Positions 52,759 to 61,597 of a DNA stretch of 64,000 nt are shown piece after piece; within the stretch, counting starts at the first letter, position 1; each line of letters opens with the position of its first letter. The position numbers were made by a program, and so were the translations under genes. The stretch is from an uncultured Elusimicrobiales bacterium. GTDB lineage: Bacteria > Elusimicrobiota > Elusimicrobia > Elusimicrobiales > Elusimicrobiaceae. The notes beneath the pieces are model-generated. The model saw only the letters and a program-made list of their open reading frames with translations, was not told the DNA's origin and ran no database searches. The stretch spans positions 62,001-126,000 of the forward strand of contig CALUVB010000003.1 in assembly GCA_944324115.1 (NCBI GenBank). Reading direction: 5' to 3'.

Positions 52759-53085
52759 GTCTGTTGATTTCTTCAGAGCTTGTTTGTAACGTGGAGAAAA
52801 CGAATATATATAGGCATCTTCTGCGCAGATGCCTGAGATGCGAAAGAGGTGGTTGAAAAAAAAGAATGCAATTTGTCGGCAGCTTGGACAGTTGCCGTTG
52901 TGCTATATATGGAACGGATATGGCCGGAGTGGACAGCGAACTTAAACTGCAAAAATCTTTTTTGTATGAGTAGAGCTGTCAAAGAGAAACCGATTGAACT
53001 GCTGTTGCATGAAACTAAGAGAATGGCGTGCGAAGTAAAGAATACAAGGAAGTTGTTCCCTTTCCTGATGTCTTTTTGGGTATAT
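52759..53085. other. Intergenic region with one hairpin
   Basis: About 330 bp. A perfect 8-bp inverted repeat AGGCATCT / AGATGCCT lies at 52812-52834. A plus-strand frame from about 52849 continues antisense into the next gene and lacks start signals. No gene is supported. Confidence 0.45.
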
Positions 53086-54009
53086 TTAAAGGGGTTGCTT
53101 GAAATCTTCCCCAATAATCAGCCGGACATCACAGATGGCGCTGTTTTGTTTTTCGGATTCTATTTCCACATTAATCCCAATGGCAGTGGTCATTTGTTTG
53201 ATTTGCGCCAAACGGCCCGTATAATCTACCACCCGTGTTTTAGGTTGTGTTGGACCGGGGTAATTGTCGTATTGAAGAACATCTACTTGAAGAAGTCCTT
53301 TTTGATTTTGGTCTCTTAAAAATTGGGTCAATTCCAGCGCAGCTCCTTTCTTGCCTGCGCCGTTTAAAATCTCTACCAACAAGGGGCGGTCCTCCACTGC
53401 CAGCGGAGCCCGGTCTTCCACCGGTTCGGCGATATGGTCTAAAGGTACGGATTTTTTGGAGGGGGGGGTGGCGGAAGGTTTTTCCCCGGTGGTGCGTACA
53501 ATAAAATCCGTCACTTCCATATGGCTTAAATCCATCGTATAAAGCAAAAATTCCGCCACTTGCAGGTTGGTGCGTTTGTCATGATAGGCCGAGATATAGT
53601 CCCAAATGGTTTGGGCCGCCAAGAGCGGATTAAAACGCCAAGAAGAAAGAGTTTGTTTGAATTGTTTCCAAAATTCGTTTCGTTGGTATGTTCGTGGAAT
53701 ATAGTAGCGAATTTGTGGCGTTTCTACACCGGCGGCGCGAAAAAGATTGGCTGCGTTTTCTGCCGGATCTTGCGGGATCTTACGGCGGTTGATAGTCGTA
53801 AAAACCGTTTTACCGGAAGCCGGATTGTAAGAAAGCAACATAGCCGGTTGTGTAAGCAGGGCAATATAAAGCGTTTGGTCTGTGCGGGCCGCCAGCGCGC
53901 GGGCCGCATAAGAGCTAAACTGGACATAAGCGGCCCAAGCGGTTAAGCCCAGCAATAAAAGCAGCAACAATTTGCCTATTAAGCGGCGCACTTTACCAGA
54001 TGATTCCAT
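53086..54009 (-). CDS. Membrane-anchored LytR_C-domain protein
   Basis: A 307-residue protein. Residues 1-45 hold a basic N-terminus and one transmembrane helix (RLIGKLLLLLLLGLTAWAAYV). A central extracytoplasmic part of about 170 residues has no recognised domain; the C-terminus (about 215-307) is a LytR_C domain (LLVEILNGAGKKGAALELTQFLRDQ ... DVRLIIGEDF). The LCP catalytic domain usually found with it is absent. The ATG at 54009 is internal to the end of nadD-yqeK (31-nt overlap), so the two are coupled, as is common for LytR_C genes near nadD/yqeK/rsfS. Function is unknown. Confidence 0.82.
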   Translation of the reverse strand: MESSGKVRRLIGKLLLLLLLGLTAWAAYVQFSSYAARALAARTDQTLYIALLTQPAMLLSYNPASGKTVFTTINRRKIPQDPAENAANLFRAAGVETPQIRYYIPRTYQRNEFWKQFKQTLSSWRFNPLLAAQTIWDYISAYHDKRTNLQVAEFLLYTMDLSHMEVTDFIVRTTGEKPSATPPSKKSVPLDHIAEPVEDRAPLAVEDRPLLVEILNGAGKKGAALELTQFLRDQNQKGLLQVDVLQYDNYPGPTQPKTRVVDYTGRLAQIKQMTTAIGINVEIESEKQNSAICDVRLIIGEDFKQPL

Positions 54010-55112
54010 AATTCTATCCCGGCAGGACAAAGCCATTTTTGGCTGTCTATAGTGAACCAAAGTTTGCGATTGGCCGCATAGAGGAGTGCTTTCTCTAAAT
54101 CTTGCGCTGCCAAGGTGCGAATGACGAAGGCATCTTTGTATTTGCGATCCTTGGAAGAAATATCCGCCACAAATAGGATTTTGCTTAATGTGCTCATATG
54201 CAGGCTTCCAAGCGTGTGTTCTGTAATGGCGGCCAGCACTTCCTTGTCTTTGACGCCAAATTCATGTTTAGCCAACCAGGCCGACACATACGAATGCAAG
54301 AGAGACGGCTCAAAACGGCAGATATCTTCAAAAAAAGGCACGCTGATTTTATGTTGTTTGCAAAACGCAATTAATTCTGTACCGGAAAGCCCTTTCCCCG
54401 CGTCATGCAGAATACCTGCTTGTACTGCTTTTTCTGCGGCTACTTCATAAATATCGCTTAGTAAGGAACATTGTTCCGCCACTTTGACGGAATGCAAATA
54501 ACGGTTTGGTTTTAAATGGGCTTTAAGCCAGCGGTGCACCTCTAAACCGTATAAATCATTCTTTAAAATAATATGCCCCACAGACTGGGGTACTTTGTCT
54601 TCCGGCACGGATCCGCTGGCCAAAATATGGGCCCGCACCCGCGTGGAGGACATTTTGGGAAATACACCCGGCAGAAATAAATGTTTAAAGTCCGCTTTGT
54701 GTTCGGCAAAGCCTTTGCGTCTGCCAGCCACCACTGTTGCATTTTCAAAAATATACTCCGGGTTTTTCCAAGCATGCAAATCATTCAAGCAATCTGTGCC
54801 CACCAGCAGATAAATATCCGGCTGGACATAGCGCTGACGCAAATATTGCACCAACTGATAAGAATAGGTTTTTCCGCCTCGTTTGCGCTCGCAGTCGTCA
54901 AAGATGATGTTTTTTCCTAATGAGGAAAAAGCCGCCTTCGCCATTTGCATGCGCAGGTTAAAAGGAGTAGGGGATTTTGCTTTAAAAGGGGAATGATACG
55001 CCGGAACAACATGCGCTACGTCTGGCCGGATAATTTGTAAGGCCTTTCTGAACATGGCGACGTGCCCTTTGTGTACGGGGTCAAAACTGCCCCCAAAAAC
55101 AAGTACTTTCAT
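53979..55112 (-). CDS. nadD: NadD-YqeK fusion: nicotinate-nucleotide adenylyltransferase plus HD-domain Ap4A hydrolase
   Basis: A 377-residue two-domain enzyme. Residues 1-185 are NadD, which adenylates NaMN to NaAD: VLVFGGSFDPVHKGHVAMF (H-x-G-H-type nucleotidyl-transfer motif), VPAYHSPFKAK, LLVGTDCLNDLHAWKNPE and the MSSTRVRAHI motif. Residues about 200-377 are a YqeK-type HD domain: NRYLHSVKVAEQCSLLSDIY, AGILHDAGKG (HD), ITEHTLGS and ILFVADISSKDRKYKD; YqeK cleaves Ap4A symmetrically. The usual arrangement is two separate genes. The start at 55112 is supported by TATAAT ending 7 nt upstream (leaderless) and by the NadD N-terminus. Confidence 0.93.
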   Translation of the reverse strand: MKVLVFGGSFDPVHKGHVAMFRKALQIIRPDVAHVVPAYHSPFKAKSPTPFNLRMQMAKAAFSSLGKNIIFDDCERKRGGKTYSYQLVQYLRQRYVQPDIYLLVGTDCLNDLHAWKNPEYIFENATVVAGRRKGFAEHKADFKHLFLPGVFPKMSSTRVRAHILASGSVPEDKVPQSVGHIILKNDLYGLEVHRWLKAHLKPNRYLHSVKVAEQCSLLSDIYEVAAEKAVQAGILHDAGKGLSGTELIAFCKQHKISVPFFEDICRFEPSLLHSYVSAWLAKHEFGVKDKEVLAAITEHTLGSLHMSTLSKILFVADISSKDRKYKDAFVIRTLAAQDLEKALLYAANRKLWFTIDSQKWLCPAGIELWNHLVKCAA

Positions 55113-55150
55113 AGCGTTTATTATAACAGTTTTATAGGAATAAGAAATAT

Positions 55151-56179
55151 TCACCCTTTCATGCGTATACGCGAAAGGAACAGCGCTGCCATACCCACTA
55201 TTAAAGCGGCTACAAAATAGACGGTAGCTGCGGCAATAATGCTTATTTTGGTGACGGCAAAAGCCAAAATATTAAAAAATAAGGCGGCGCCGGTAAACAA
55301 TAAAAGCGTTTCATTCTTAGACAGGCCGATTTTCATTAACCGCAGGGCGGCATGGTCATTGCTGCCGCAAAGCGGATTTTTTCTTTTGCAAAGACGCATA
55401 AGGCAGACGAAGGTCGTATCAAAAAGCGGTATAGCTAAAATCAGCAGAGGCGCCAAAAACCCCAAATTAGAATGTTCGCTGTAGCCGCTTCCCATGGAGA
55501 GCGCCGCAATAATAAACCCCAGCAGCGTACTGCCGCTGTCCCCTAAGAATGTTTTTAAACGGTTGCTGTGATTATAGGGCCAAAAACCTGCGCAGGCCCC
55601 TAAAAGCGCGCAGGCGCCAAAATTGACGTAAATAAATTCTGAAGGGAGTGCTATAACACACAGCCCTAAACAACACACAACCGCTTGGCTTACGCATAAA
55701 CCGTCTGAGATATCCAACAGATTAAATGCATTGGTAATGCCGATTACCCACAGCAAAGTTAATATGTAGGATAGGGCGGGGCAATTAAACAAAGAGATAT
55801 GCACCCCGTAATGGATAAGTATCAATGCTGCGGCCGCTTGGCCCACCAAACGGACCGCGATGCTGATTCCCTGGGGTTTTTTAAAGTCATCGGCCAATCC
55901 TAATGCAAAAATCAAACTGCCCCCTATTAAAATACCGCGCAGGCTATGCAGCGTACCGGAGGGGAAGGCCGTAGTAAGGCGGATAAAAAGCAAACTGGCC
56001 GCCAAGCCCAATAAAATAGCGCTTCCTCCCACTACAGGGATAGGCGTATCATGCTTTTTCAGGCCGCAGGGGCGGTCTATTAAATACGCTCCGGCATAGC
56101 GGCGCAGCAACGGCAAAGAAAAGGCGGTGGCTGCGCAGGCAATTAAGGCGGAAAGAATATAGAGATACAAGGTGTCCAT
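55151..56179 (-). CDS. WecA/TagO-type undecaprenyl-phosphate sugar-1-phosphate transferase
   Basis: A 342-residue integral membrane protein with about ten hydrophobic segments that transfers a sugar-1-phosphate (usually GlcNAc-1-P) from UDP-sugar to undecaprenyl phosphate, the first step of a polysaccharide or glycan pathway. Marks: LGLADDFKKPQG (DDxxK), NAFNLLDISDGL (Asn-Asp magnesium-binding motif), TFLGDSGSTLLGF and the cytoplasmic loop GSNDHAALRL corresponding to the HIHH/NDHxxxR-like region. MraY itself usually has a different loop. TATGAT ends 6 nt before the ATG with no Shine-Dalgarno site (leaderless). Confidence 0.9.
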   Translation of the reverse strand: MDTLYLYILSALIACAATAFSLPLLRRYAGAYLIDRPCGLKKHDTPIPVVGGSAILLGLAASLLFIRLTTAFPSGTLHSLRGILIGGSLIFALGLADDFKKPQGISIAVRLVGQAAAALILIHYGVHISLFNCPALSYILTLLWVIGITNAFNLLDISDGLCVSQAVVCCLGLCVIALPSEFIYVNFGACALLGACAGFWPYNHSNRLKTFLGDSGSTLLGFIIAALSMGSGYSEHSNLGFLAPLLILAIPLFDTTFVCLMRLCKRKNPLCGSNDHAALRLMKIGLSKNETLLLFTGAALFFNILAFAVTKISIIAAATVYFVAALIVGMAALFLSRIRMKG

Positions 56180-56235
56180 ATATTTATCATATAATAATTA
56201 ATAGCTTTGCGTCAGCCGCTGAAGAGGGAGTTTGT

Positions 56236-56862
56236 ATGAGAAAAGTGATATTTTTGGCAATGGGATTGATGGGGGTGGCTGGTTGTGCTTCGTGGGGGTT
56301 GAAACCCTCTTGTGATACGGCCCGTTTGCAGTGGCCCTCCTTTTTTGCCCAAGAGCAAGTATTGGTGGCTTTTAAAGTGGAGATAGAAGCCGGGAACAAC
56401 GTTTTAGACGGCATATTACAGATTAAAAAGCTGCACCCAGAAACGTATCAAGCAGTTTTATTTTCTGTTGTAGGCGGATATAAATTGATGCAAGCGCAGG
56501 TAACGCCGCAGGGAGTGAGTTTTGATTTTATCGCTCCTCAAGCGGACAAAACTCCTGTCCGCACGAAAGCCAGCCGATTTTTGCTTTTACTTCTGTTTCC
56601 TCCGCACCAATATCAAAACTGCCGGGAAAGCGGCGGCGTGCGTACGGTGGCTTATGGAGGGGAAGGAGGGGGGTATTATCAATACGTTGCTGATGCGGTG
56701 TATCCACAGACTCTGACTTACAGAGGAACATTTGGCACGGCGCATATGTCTTTTAACCGATATGTCTCATACAAAGCGGGCGCAGTGCCGCAGCAAATAT
56801 CTTATTCTGACGGAGCTGTTCAGGCGGAAATGGTCTTGTTCCGCATGAAAGAGACTCTTTAA
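56236..56862 (+). CDS. Lipoprotein of unknown function (LolA/DUF3261-like in outline)
   Basis: A 208-residue lipoprotein: MRKVIFLAMGLMGVAGC with lipobox VAGC. The mature chain is beta-rich (VLVAFKVEIEAGNNVLDGILQIKKL, YQAVLFSVVGGYKLMQAQVTPQGVSFDFIA), reminiscent of the LolA/LolB-type half-barrel proteins and of DUF3261, but the match is only in outline. GAGGGAG precedes the ATG. It is divergent from the WecA-type gene. Confidence 0.75.
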   Translation: MRKVIFLAMGLMGVAGCASWGLKPSCDTARLQWPSFFAQEQVLVAFKVEIEAGNNVLDGILQIKKLHPETYQAVLFSVVGGYKLMQAQVTPQGVSFDFIAPQADKTPVRTKASRFLLLLLFPPHQYQNCRESGGVRTVAYGGEGGGYYQYVADAVYPQTLTYRGTFGTAHMSFNRYVSYKAGAVPQQISYSDGAVQAEMVLFRMKETL

Positions 56863-57085
56863 AAATGGTTAAGAAAAATCGACAGAGAAGCTAAGCCGCG
56901 GCCCCCGGCAGCGCCGGCGGATTTTTTCTAGGCTAACCTAGGCAATTTATTCTTCTGTTGTGTGCAGGGGGCGTTAGCGCTGCGGCGGCGGGGCGGCGGA
57001 CACGAAAATGGTATTTGCATAAAGCTTCGGCTCTTTGCAGGAGAGTTGTTTTTGAAGGGTTTTGGGCGGAGGCTTCTGGTGCGTG

Positions 57086-57119
57086 TTGATTTTTTTTTTT
57101 TTTTTTATAAATTTTACAT
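57086..57119 (+). promoter_or_regulatory. Pilin promoter with T17 spacer tract
   Basis: TTGATT (57086-57091; its last two T begin the run), 17 T (57090-57106), ATAAATTTTACAT, ATG at 57120. The spacer to TAAATT (57108-57113) is 16 nt. ATAAATTTT before the start and AAAATTTAT after it form a 9-bp inverted repeat around the start codon. Confidence 0.65.
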
Positions 57120-57665
57120 ATGGGCAAAATTTATCAAAAAAGTATTTCTTTTTCCAAAAGTGCCGTCATGGGAAAATTTGGCGGTTTTACACTGATTGAA
57201 CTTTTAGTGGTGGTATTAATTATCGGCATATTAGCCGCCATTGTATGGCCCCAGTATGAAAAGGCTGTGGTAAAAAGCCGTTATGTGCAGGTTCACGTGT
57301 CCACCAATGCTTTATATAACGCCTTGGAACGTTATTATATGACAAACGGCGTCTATCCGGAGGATTTAAATCCGCTGGATATAGAGTTTCCCGGCGGCGA
57401 ACAAACTTCAGCTTCTAGAATTAGCTTTGAGAATTATGGCTGCAGTTATTATATAAATGAAGCTTCCGCAACGAACTCTATTCAGTGCGATTTTTCTACC
57501 CCTTTTTTTGTGGGAATGCGCATTTTTCTATCGGCAAATAAAAAGATAAGAAGATATTGTGTTACCTGGAACAGCACGGAAAAAGGGAAAGCTTTCTGTT
57601 CCTCTATGGGAGGCGTAAACCCGTTTGACAGTGGATCGGGACAATTGCATTATTTGCTGCCGTAA
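57120..57665 (+). CDS. Type IV pilin / pseudopilin
   Basis: A 181-residue prepilin. It opens MGKIYQKSISFSKSA; the cleavage site is [17 protein letters not shown] with Glu5 present, and the helix ends AAIVWPQYEKAV, where the others have AAVALPQYEKAV. The body has LERYYMTNGVYPEDLNPLDIEFPGG and four cysteines (YGCSYY, IQCDFS, RYCVTW, AFCSSM). It is a single-gene unit with its own promoter and terminator. Confidence 0.93.
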   Translation: MGKIYQKSISFSKSAVMGKFGGFTLIELLVVVLIIGILAAIVWPQYEKAVVKSRYVQVHVSTNALYNALERYYMTNGVYPEDLNPLDIEFPGGEQTSASRISFENYGCSYYINEASATNSIQCDFSTPFFVGMRIFLSANKKIRRYCVTWNSTEKGKAFCSSMGGVNPFDSGSGQLHYLLP

Positions 57666-57683
57666 AACATTATCTAACAAAAA

Positions 57684-57714
57684 ATCCCGCGCCGTATAGG
57701 GCGCGGGGTTTTTA
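57684..57714 (+). terminator. Intrinsic terminator
   Basis: CCCGCGCC / GGCGCGGG stem followed by a T run, after the pilin. Confidence 0.9.
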
Positions 57715-57721
57715 TGTGCTG

Positions 57722-58414
57722 TTATCCTTGGGTATTGTCAAATGGTTTTTTATTTATGAAACGTTCGGAGTGATCGGTGGCTTTGTCCAGCTCAGCTTTC
57801 AGCTCAGCCGCTACGCTGTTCATATCGCTTTCTTCGGTTACATAAATCGCTTTTCCATAGGTAAGGGCCGTACTTCCAAAAGGCAAAGGCACTCTCATTT
57901 TATCCCAAGACCCCACCTTAAATTTATGGCTCAAAGCTGTGCCTACAGGAATAATGGGCAAACCTGTCTTTTTGGCTAAAAACAAAATGCCTTGCTGTAC
58001 CTGATAAATAGGGCCGCGCGGGCCATCGGGCGTAAGCATGGGGTGATAGCCTGCTTGGGCAATATTCATAAGTTTGATCAGTGCGCGCGCCCCGCCGCGG
58101 GTGGTGCTGCCGCGTACGGCTTTCATGCCGAATTTGGGCAGTACGCGGGCAATATATTCTCCATCATCACTTAAACTGATTAAAGAGCATATCTTTTGGC
58201 CGCGGTACGGATAGAGCAAAAAGAGCTGCTGGTTGTGCCATACTGCGTAGATAAAATTTTTCCCTTCGTTTTCCATTTCCAGCGCTTGAGGCGTTTTAAA
58301 CCAATAGATGCGCGTTGTCCAGCCCAAAAACAGCGTATAAAAATAAATGGCTGCAGAGCCGAAAACATGTTTCCAGGAAACTTTCTTCTTTTCCAATGAG
58401 GTCGGTTTAGGCAT
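57722..58414 (-). CDS. DUF374-family lysophospholipid/lipid A-type acyltransferase
   Basis: A 230-residue membrane-associated acyltransferase. Family marks: FIYAVWHNQQLFLL (H-x4-region), LISLSDDGEYIARVLPKFGMKAVRGSTTRGG, and MLTPDGPRGPIYQVQQGILFLAKKTGLPIIPVG, where DGPRGP is the acyl-acceptor loop. It probably acylates a lipid A precursor or lysophospholipid. Its start codon overlaps the upstream stop by 1 nt (TAATG), so it is coupled to the gene at 58414-59043. Confidence 0.9.
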   Translation of the reverse strand: MPKPTSLEKKKVSWKHVFGSAAIYFYTLFLGWTTRIYWFKTPQALEMENEGKNFIYAVWHNQQLFLLYPYRGQKICSLISLSDDGEYIARVLPKFGMKAVRGSTTRGGARALIKLMNIAQAGYHPMLTPDGPRGPIYQVQQGILFLAKKTGLPIIPVGTALSHKFKVGSWDKMRVPLPFGSTALTYGKAIYVTEESDMNSVAAELKAELDKATDHSERFINKKPFDNTQG

Positions 58415-59043
58415 TATTTTTTTCCTTTGCGTTTTTTCTTCTGCCAGGGAACAATAAATACCGCCGTCAGCAGCGGCTCAGGGGTTTGCGCATTTAAAGA
58501 AACCTCTATTTTTTCCGCTTGGATATGCTGCAATAAATGCGGCAAAATCTTGGCGGCGGTTTGCTCATCTGTGCGGGGGGCTTCTTTAAACAGCTTCGGT
58601 TCCGGCGCCAATCCCAATTTGGGGACATAAACAAATTGCGGATCTAACGCTTCGTATTCTTCTTTCTCTGCTTGCTCTTTCACTAACTCTGTGACAAACA
58701 AAACGGCTGTACGTAAAAACTCAAATAAAACAGTATAAGCGATGAGCTGTCTTGTGCCTTCTAAACCTTGTACATGTTGGGTTGCTTTGGCTCCCAGCGT
58801 AACGGCACAAGCGCTAAACATGCCTTCTGCAGCTATAGTTTGGGTGCCTAAATCCCACAAGGCATTTTCATTCAGTTCATATACCGTGCCCGGGTCCAGC
58901 AAGGCGGCCAGTTCCAGTATAAAATGGGCCAGTTCCAATTCCCCATTTAATCCGGCCGCCGGCAAATCTACTCCCAAACGTTGTATTTTGCGGGAAATTT
59001 CTTTCTGGCGCGTACTGATTTTAAATCGCTTTATTTTTCTCAT
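58414..59043 (-). CDS. Protein of unknown function, co-transcribed with the acyltransferase
   Basis: A 209-residue soluble-looking protein with a basic N-terminus (MRKIKRFKISTRQKEISRKIQRLG) and a C-terminus of lysine and arginine (WQKKKRKGKK). The middle is helical (LAHFILELAALLDPGT, LIAYTVLFEFLRTAVLFVTELVKEQAEKEEYEALDP). No family recognised. The start is supported by TATAAA ending 7 nt before the ATG (leaderless). TAATG overlap with the next gene. Confidence 0.8.
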   Translation of the reverse strand: MRKIKRFKISTRQKEISRKIQRLGVDLPAAGLNGELELAHFILELAALLDPGTVYELNENALWDLGTQTIAAEGMFSACAVTLGAKATQHVQGLEGTRQLIAYTVLFEFLRTAVLFVTELVKEQAEKEEYEALDPQFVYVPKLGLAPEPKLFKEAPRTDEQTAAKILPHLLQHIQAEKIEVSLNAQTPEPLLTAVFIVPWQKKKRKGKK

Positions 59044-59126
59044 GATGCTTTTTATAAAATCACTTTTTATATCAACCCTCTGCCGAGGAAAAGGTTCGTA
59101 TAAGAAGTGCGTTTTTGCTCAAGGTA

Positions 59127-59159
59127 AAAGCCGGACACGGATTTCCGTGCCCGGCTTTT
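59127..59159 (-). terminator. Intrinsic terminator of the yajC-secD-secF operon
   Basis: AAAAGCCGG-A-CACGG / CCGTG-C-CCGGCTTTT stem just after the secF stop, with T tracts on the minus strand. Confidence 0.9.
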
Positions 59160-59165
59160 TAAACT

Positions 59166-60185
59166 TTATCTTCTGTTTCTGCGGCTTTTGCGTACGGATT
59201 TTTTGGAAGAAGCAGCCGTCTGAACTGGGGCCGGTTTGTCGGCTTTTTCCGTTTTGGGTGCTTCTACTGCTTTACGTACGGGCGCAGCGGAAACATTCTC
59301 TCTGCTTTCTCCGCCGTGAGACCACACATACACTAACGGCGTAGTCAGCGCCACAGTGGTGTAGAAACCGCAGATACAACCCACCAGCATGGCAAAGGAG
59401 AAGGAATTAAGCGCTTCTCCGCCGAAGAAGTACAGAATAAACAAGGACCCTACTACGGTAATAGAGGTAATTACCGTACGGGAAAGCGTTTCGTTGATGG
59501 AGAGATTAATCAGCTCTCCCAGCGAAGCGCGCGGGTGCAGGCGCATATTTTCGCGTATACGGTCAAAGATGACGATGGTGTCGTTAATGGAGAAGCCGGC
59601 TACAGTTAAGAATGCGGCTACTACCACCAAGTCTATTTCACGCTGCGTTATGGCAAACGCCACCGCCATGACAAACAAGTCGTGGAACAAGGCGATGACG
59701 CCCGAAGTGCCCCACAAAATATTGCTGAAGCGGAACGCGACATAAATGATGATGAACACCAAAGACAGAATAATGGCCCACACGGCGCGTTCTGTCATAT
59801 CCTGCCCTACGGAAGGACCAACAAAGTTGGTCTGTTGCACCACATAAGGCACGTTAAGCGTGTCTAACGCTTTTTCTACACGCGCTTGCACTTCGTCAAT
59901 ATTGCCTTCGGCGCCTTTTTCACGCACGGCGTAGGTGTTGTCTCCATAGGACTGCAGTTCCGATTCACTGCCCGTTTGGGTCAGCGCTTCGCGCACTTTC
60001 GCCATATCCACGGATTGTTCAAATTTTACCTGCACCATGGTGCCTCCGGTAAAATCTACGCCCATGTTCAGTCCTTTTGTGGCAAACAGATAAATGCCCA
60101 GCACGAAAATCAAGGCCGAAATGGTGAAATATACTTTCCTATATTTAAGGAAATCAATATTAGTTTTAGGGAAAAAGGTCATCAT
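59166..60185 (-). CDS. secF: Protein translocase subunit SecF
   Basis: Works with SecD to use the proton-motive force for late steps of Sec export in the inner membrane. At 339 residues it has six transmembrane segments: one near residue 25, a periplasmic domain with LNMGVDFTGGTMVQV (the D-F-T-G-G motif) and five from about 130, including VAAFLTVAGFSINDTIVIFDRIREN (the characteristic D-T-x-V-x-x-D-R-I-R-E). The C-terminal tail of about 45 residues is Lys/Pro-rich. It overlaps secD by 4 nt. Confidence 0.97.
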   Translation of the reverse strand: MMTFFPKTNIDFLKYRKVYFTISALIFVLGIYLFATKGLNMGVDFTGGTMVQVKFEQSVDMAKVREALTQTGSESELQSYGDNTYAVREKGAEGNIDEVQARVEKALDTLNVPYVVQQTNFVGPSVGQDMTERAVWAIILSLVFIIIYVAFRFSNILWGTSGVIALFHDLFVMAVAFAITQREIDLVVVAAFLTVAGFSINDTIVIFDRIRENMRLHPRASLGELINLSINETLSRTVITSITVVGSLFILYFFGGEALNSFSFAMLVGCICGFYTTVALTTPLVYVWSHGGESRENVSAAPVRKAVEAPKTEKADKPAPVQTAASSKKSVRKSRRNRR

Positions 60186-61597
60186 AAGCTGATCTCCTTA
60201 GGGTTAGACGTGAGAATGAGCTCATACATGGCGCGCGTGACAAACACGGCCGTGAACAAGCTGACTGTCAACCCGATAATGAGCGTAACGGCAAAGCCTT
60301 TTACCGGGCCTGTGCCAAATTGCAGCAGACAGCAACCCACGATAATCGTCGTGATATTGGAGTCAAAAATGGCGGACCACGCTTTATCGTAACCCAGCTG
60401 GATAATGGTGGCTATAGGCTTGCCTAAAAGTTTTTCTTCTCTCATGCGTTCAATAATCAGCACGTTGGCGTCAATGGCCATAGCCAAAGACAAAATGATA
60501 CCGGCAATACCGGGCACTGTCAGTGTGGCGGAGAAATAACTCATGACAGCCATCAGCAAGACTAAGTTCAATACCAAAGCGGTGTCAGCGATGAAGCCGG
60601 CCCACTTGTAGTAAATAATCATGAACAGCAAGATAGCAAGCAGTGCATACAAAGAGGCGCTTAATCCGGATTTGATGGAGTCTTCACCCAGCGTAGGGCC
60701 GATGGTGCGTTTTTCAATAATACGTACCGGAGCGGGCAGAGCGCCGGCTTTGAGCACGATGGTCAGCTGGCGGGCTTCGTCAAGCGTAAACGTACCGGAG
60801 ATGCGGCCTTCTTTGGTAATGCGGCTTTGTACGACAGGGGCGGACTGAATGGTGTTATCCAGCACGATAGCCAACTGTTTTCCAATATTAGAAGCAGTTA
60901 GCTGGCCGAATTTTTTGGCCCCTTCGGCATTGAAAGAAAATGCTACTTCCGGGTAGCCGTTTTCTCCGTACATGGTGAGGTGGGCGTCGTCTAAATCGGC
61001 ACCGGTTACTTTGGCCGTTTTATCCACCACATTGTACCCGCCGTCTTTGGTGCGGAAAATAGTATATCCTTCCGGCAAGAGTTTGGCGATTTCGGGTTTT
61101 AATGCGCCGTCTTGGTCAAAGGGTTCTTCCATGCTTTCCAGCTTGGTAATGGCTTCTTCTGCTGCGGAAGTATCATTCTTGACAATATGAAATTCCAACA
61201 TGGCAGTTTTGCCGATAAGTGCTTCGGCTGCGGCTGGATTAGCTACGCCCGGCAGCTGCACCAAAATCCATTTTTCGCCTTGGCGGGTGATAGAGGTTTC
61301 ACCCACGCCGTATTGGTCAATACGGTTGCGGATAATTTCAATGGCGCGTGCCATGGCTTCGTTGAGTGGCTCGCGGTCGCTGAGTTTGCTGACATCTAAC
61401 TCTAAGAGCAGGCTGCTGCCTCCGCGCAAGTCCAACCCTAGGTTGAGAATGCGCTGCGGCCGTTCGCCCAAAGATTCCAGCTTTTCACGTTCGGCATTCG
61501 GCTTAGAATACCAACGGTAGTTGGGGTAAATTAAAGCCAAAGAACCCAACAAAATGACAATGATGACAATCCATTTAATGGCCAGCGATTTGGACAT
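60182..61597 (-). CDS. secD: Protein translocase subunit SecD
   Basis: A 471-residue partner of SecF. Residues 8-25 are the first transmembrane helix. NLGLDLRGGSSLLLELDV (the D-L-R-G-G motif) opens the large periplasmic domain with its P1 and P4 parts (VGETSITRQGEKWILVQLPGV, LDNTIQSAPVV, SGTFTLDEARQLTIVLKAGALP). Five membrane segments follow, with AMAIDANVLIIERMREE as the cytoplasmic charged motif. It overlaps yajC by 1 nt and secF by 4 nt. Confidence 0.97.
   Translation of the reverse strand: MSKSLAIKWIVIIVILLGSLALIYPNYRWYSKPNAEREKLESLGERPQRILNLGLDLRGGSSLLLELDVSKLSDREPLNEAMARAIEIIRNRIDQYGVGETSITRQGEKWILVQLPGVANPAAAEALIGKTAMLEFHIVKNDTSAAEEAITKLESMEEPFDQDGALKPEIAKLLPEGYTIFRTKDGGYNVVDKTAKVTGADLDDAHLTMYGENGYPEVAFSFNAEGAKKFGQLTASNIGKQLAIVLDNTIQSAPVVQSRITKEGRISGTFTLDEARQLTIVLKAGALPAPVRIIEKRTIGPTLGEDSIKSGLSASLYALLAILLFMIIYYKWAGFIADTALVLNLVLLMAVMSYFSATLTVPGIAGIILSLAMAIDANVLIIERMREEKLLGKPIATIIQLGYDKAWSAIFDSNITTIIVGCCLLQFGTGPVKGFAVTLIIGLTVSLFTAVFVTRAMYELILTSNPKEISL

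Noticed and set aside
52849-53319. Plus-strand frame of 156 codons
   Set aside because: Its second half is antisense to the LytR_C gene, and it lacks a ribosome binding site or -10 box at the leaderless distance.
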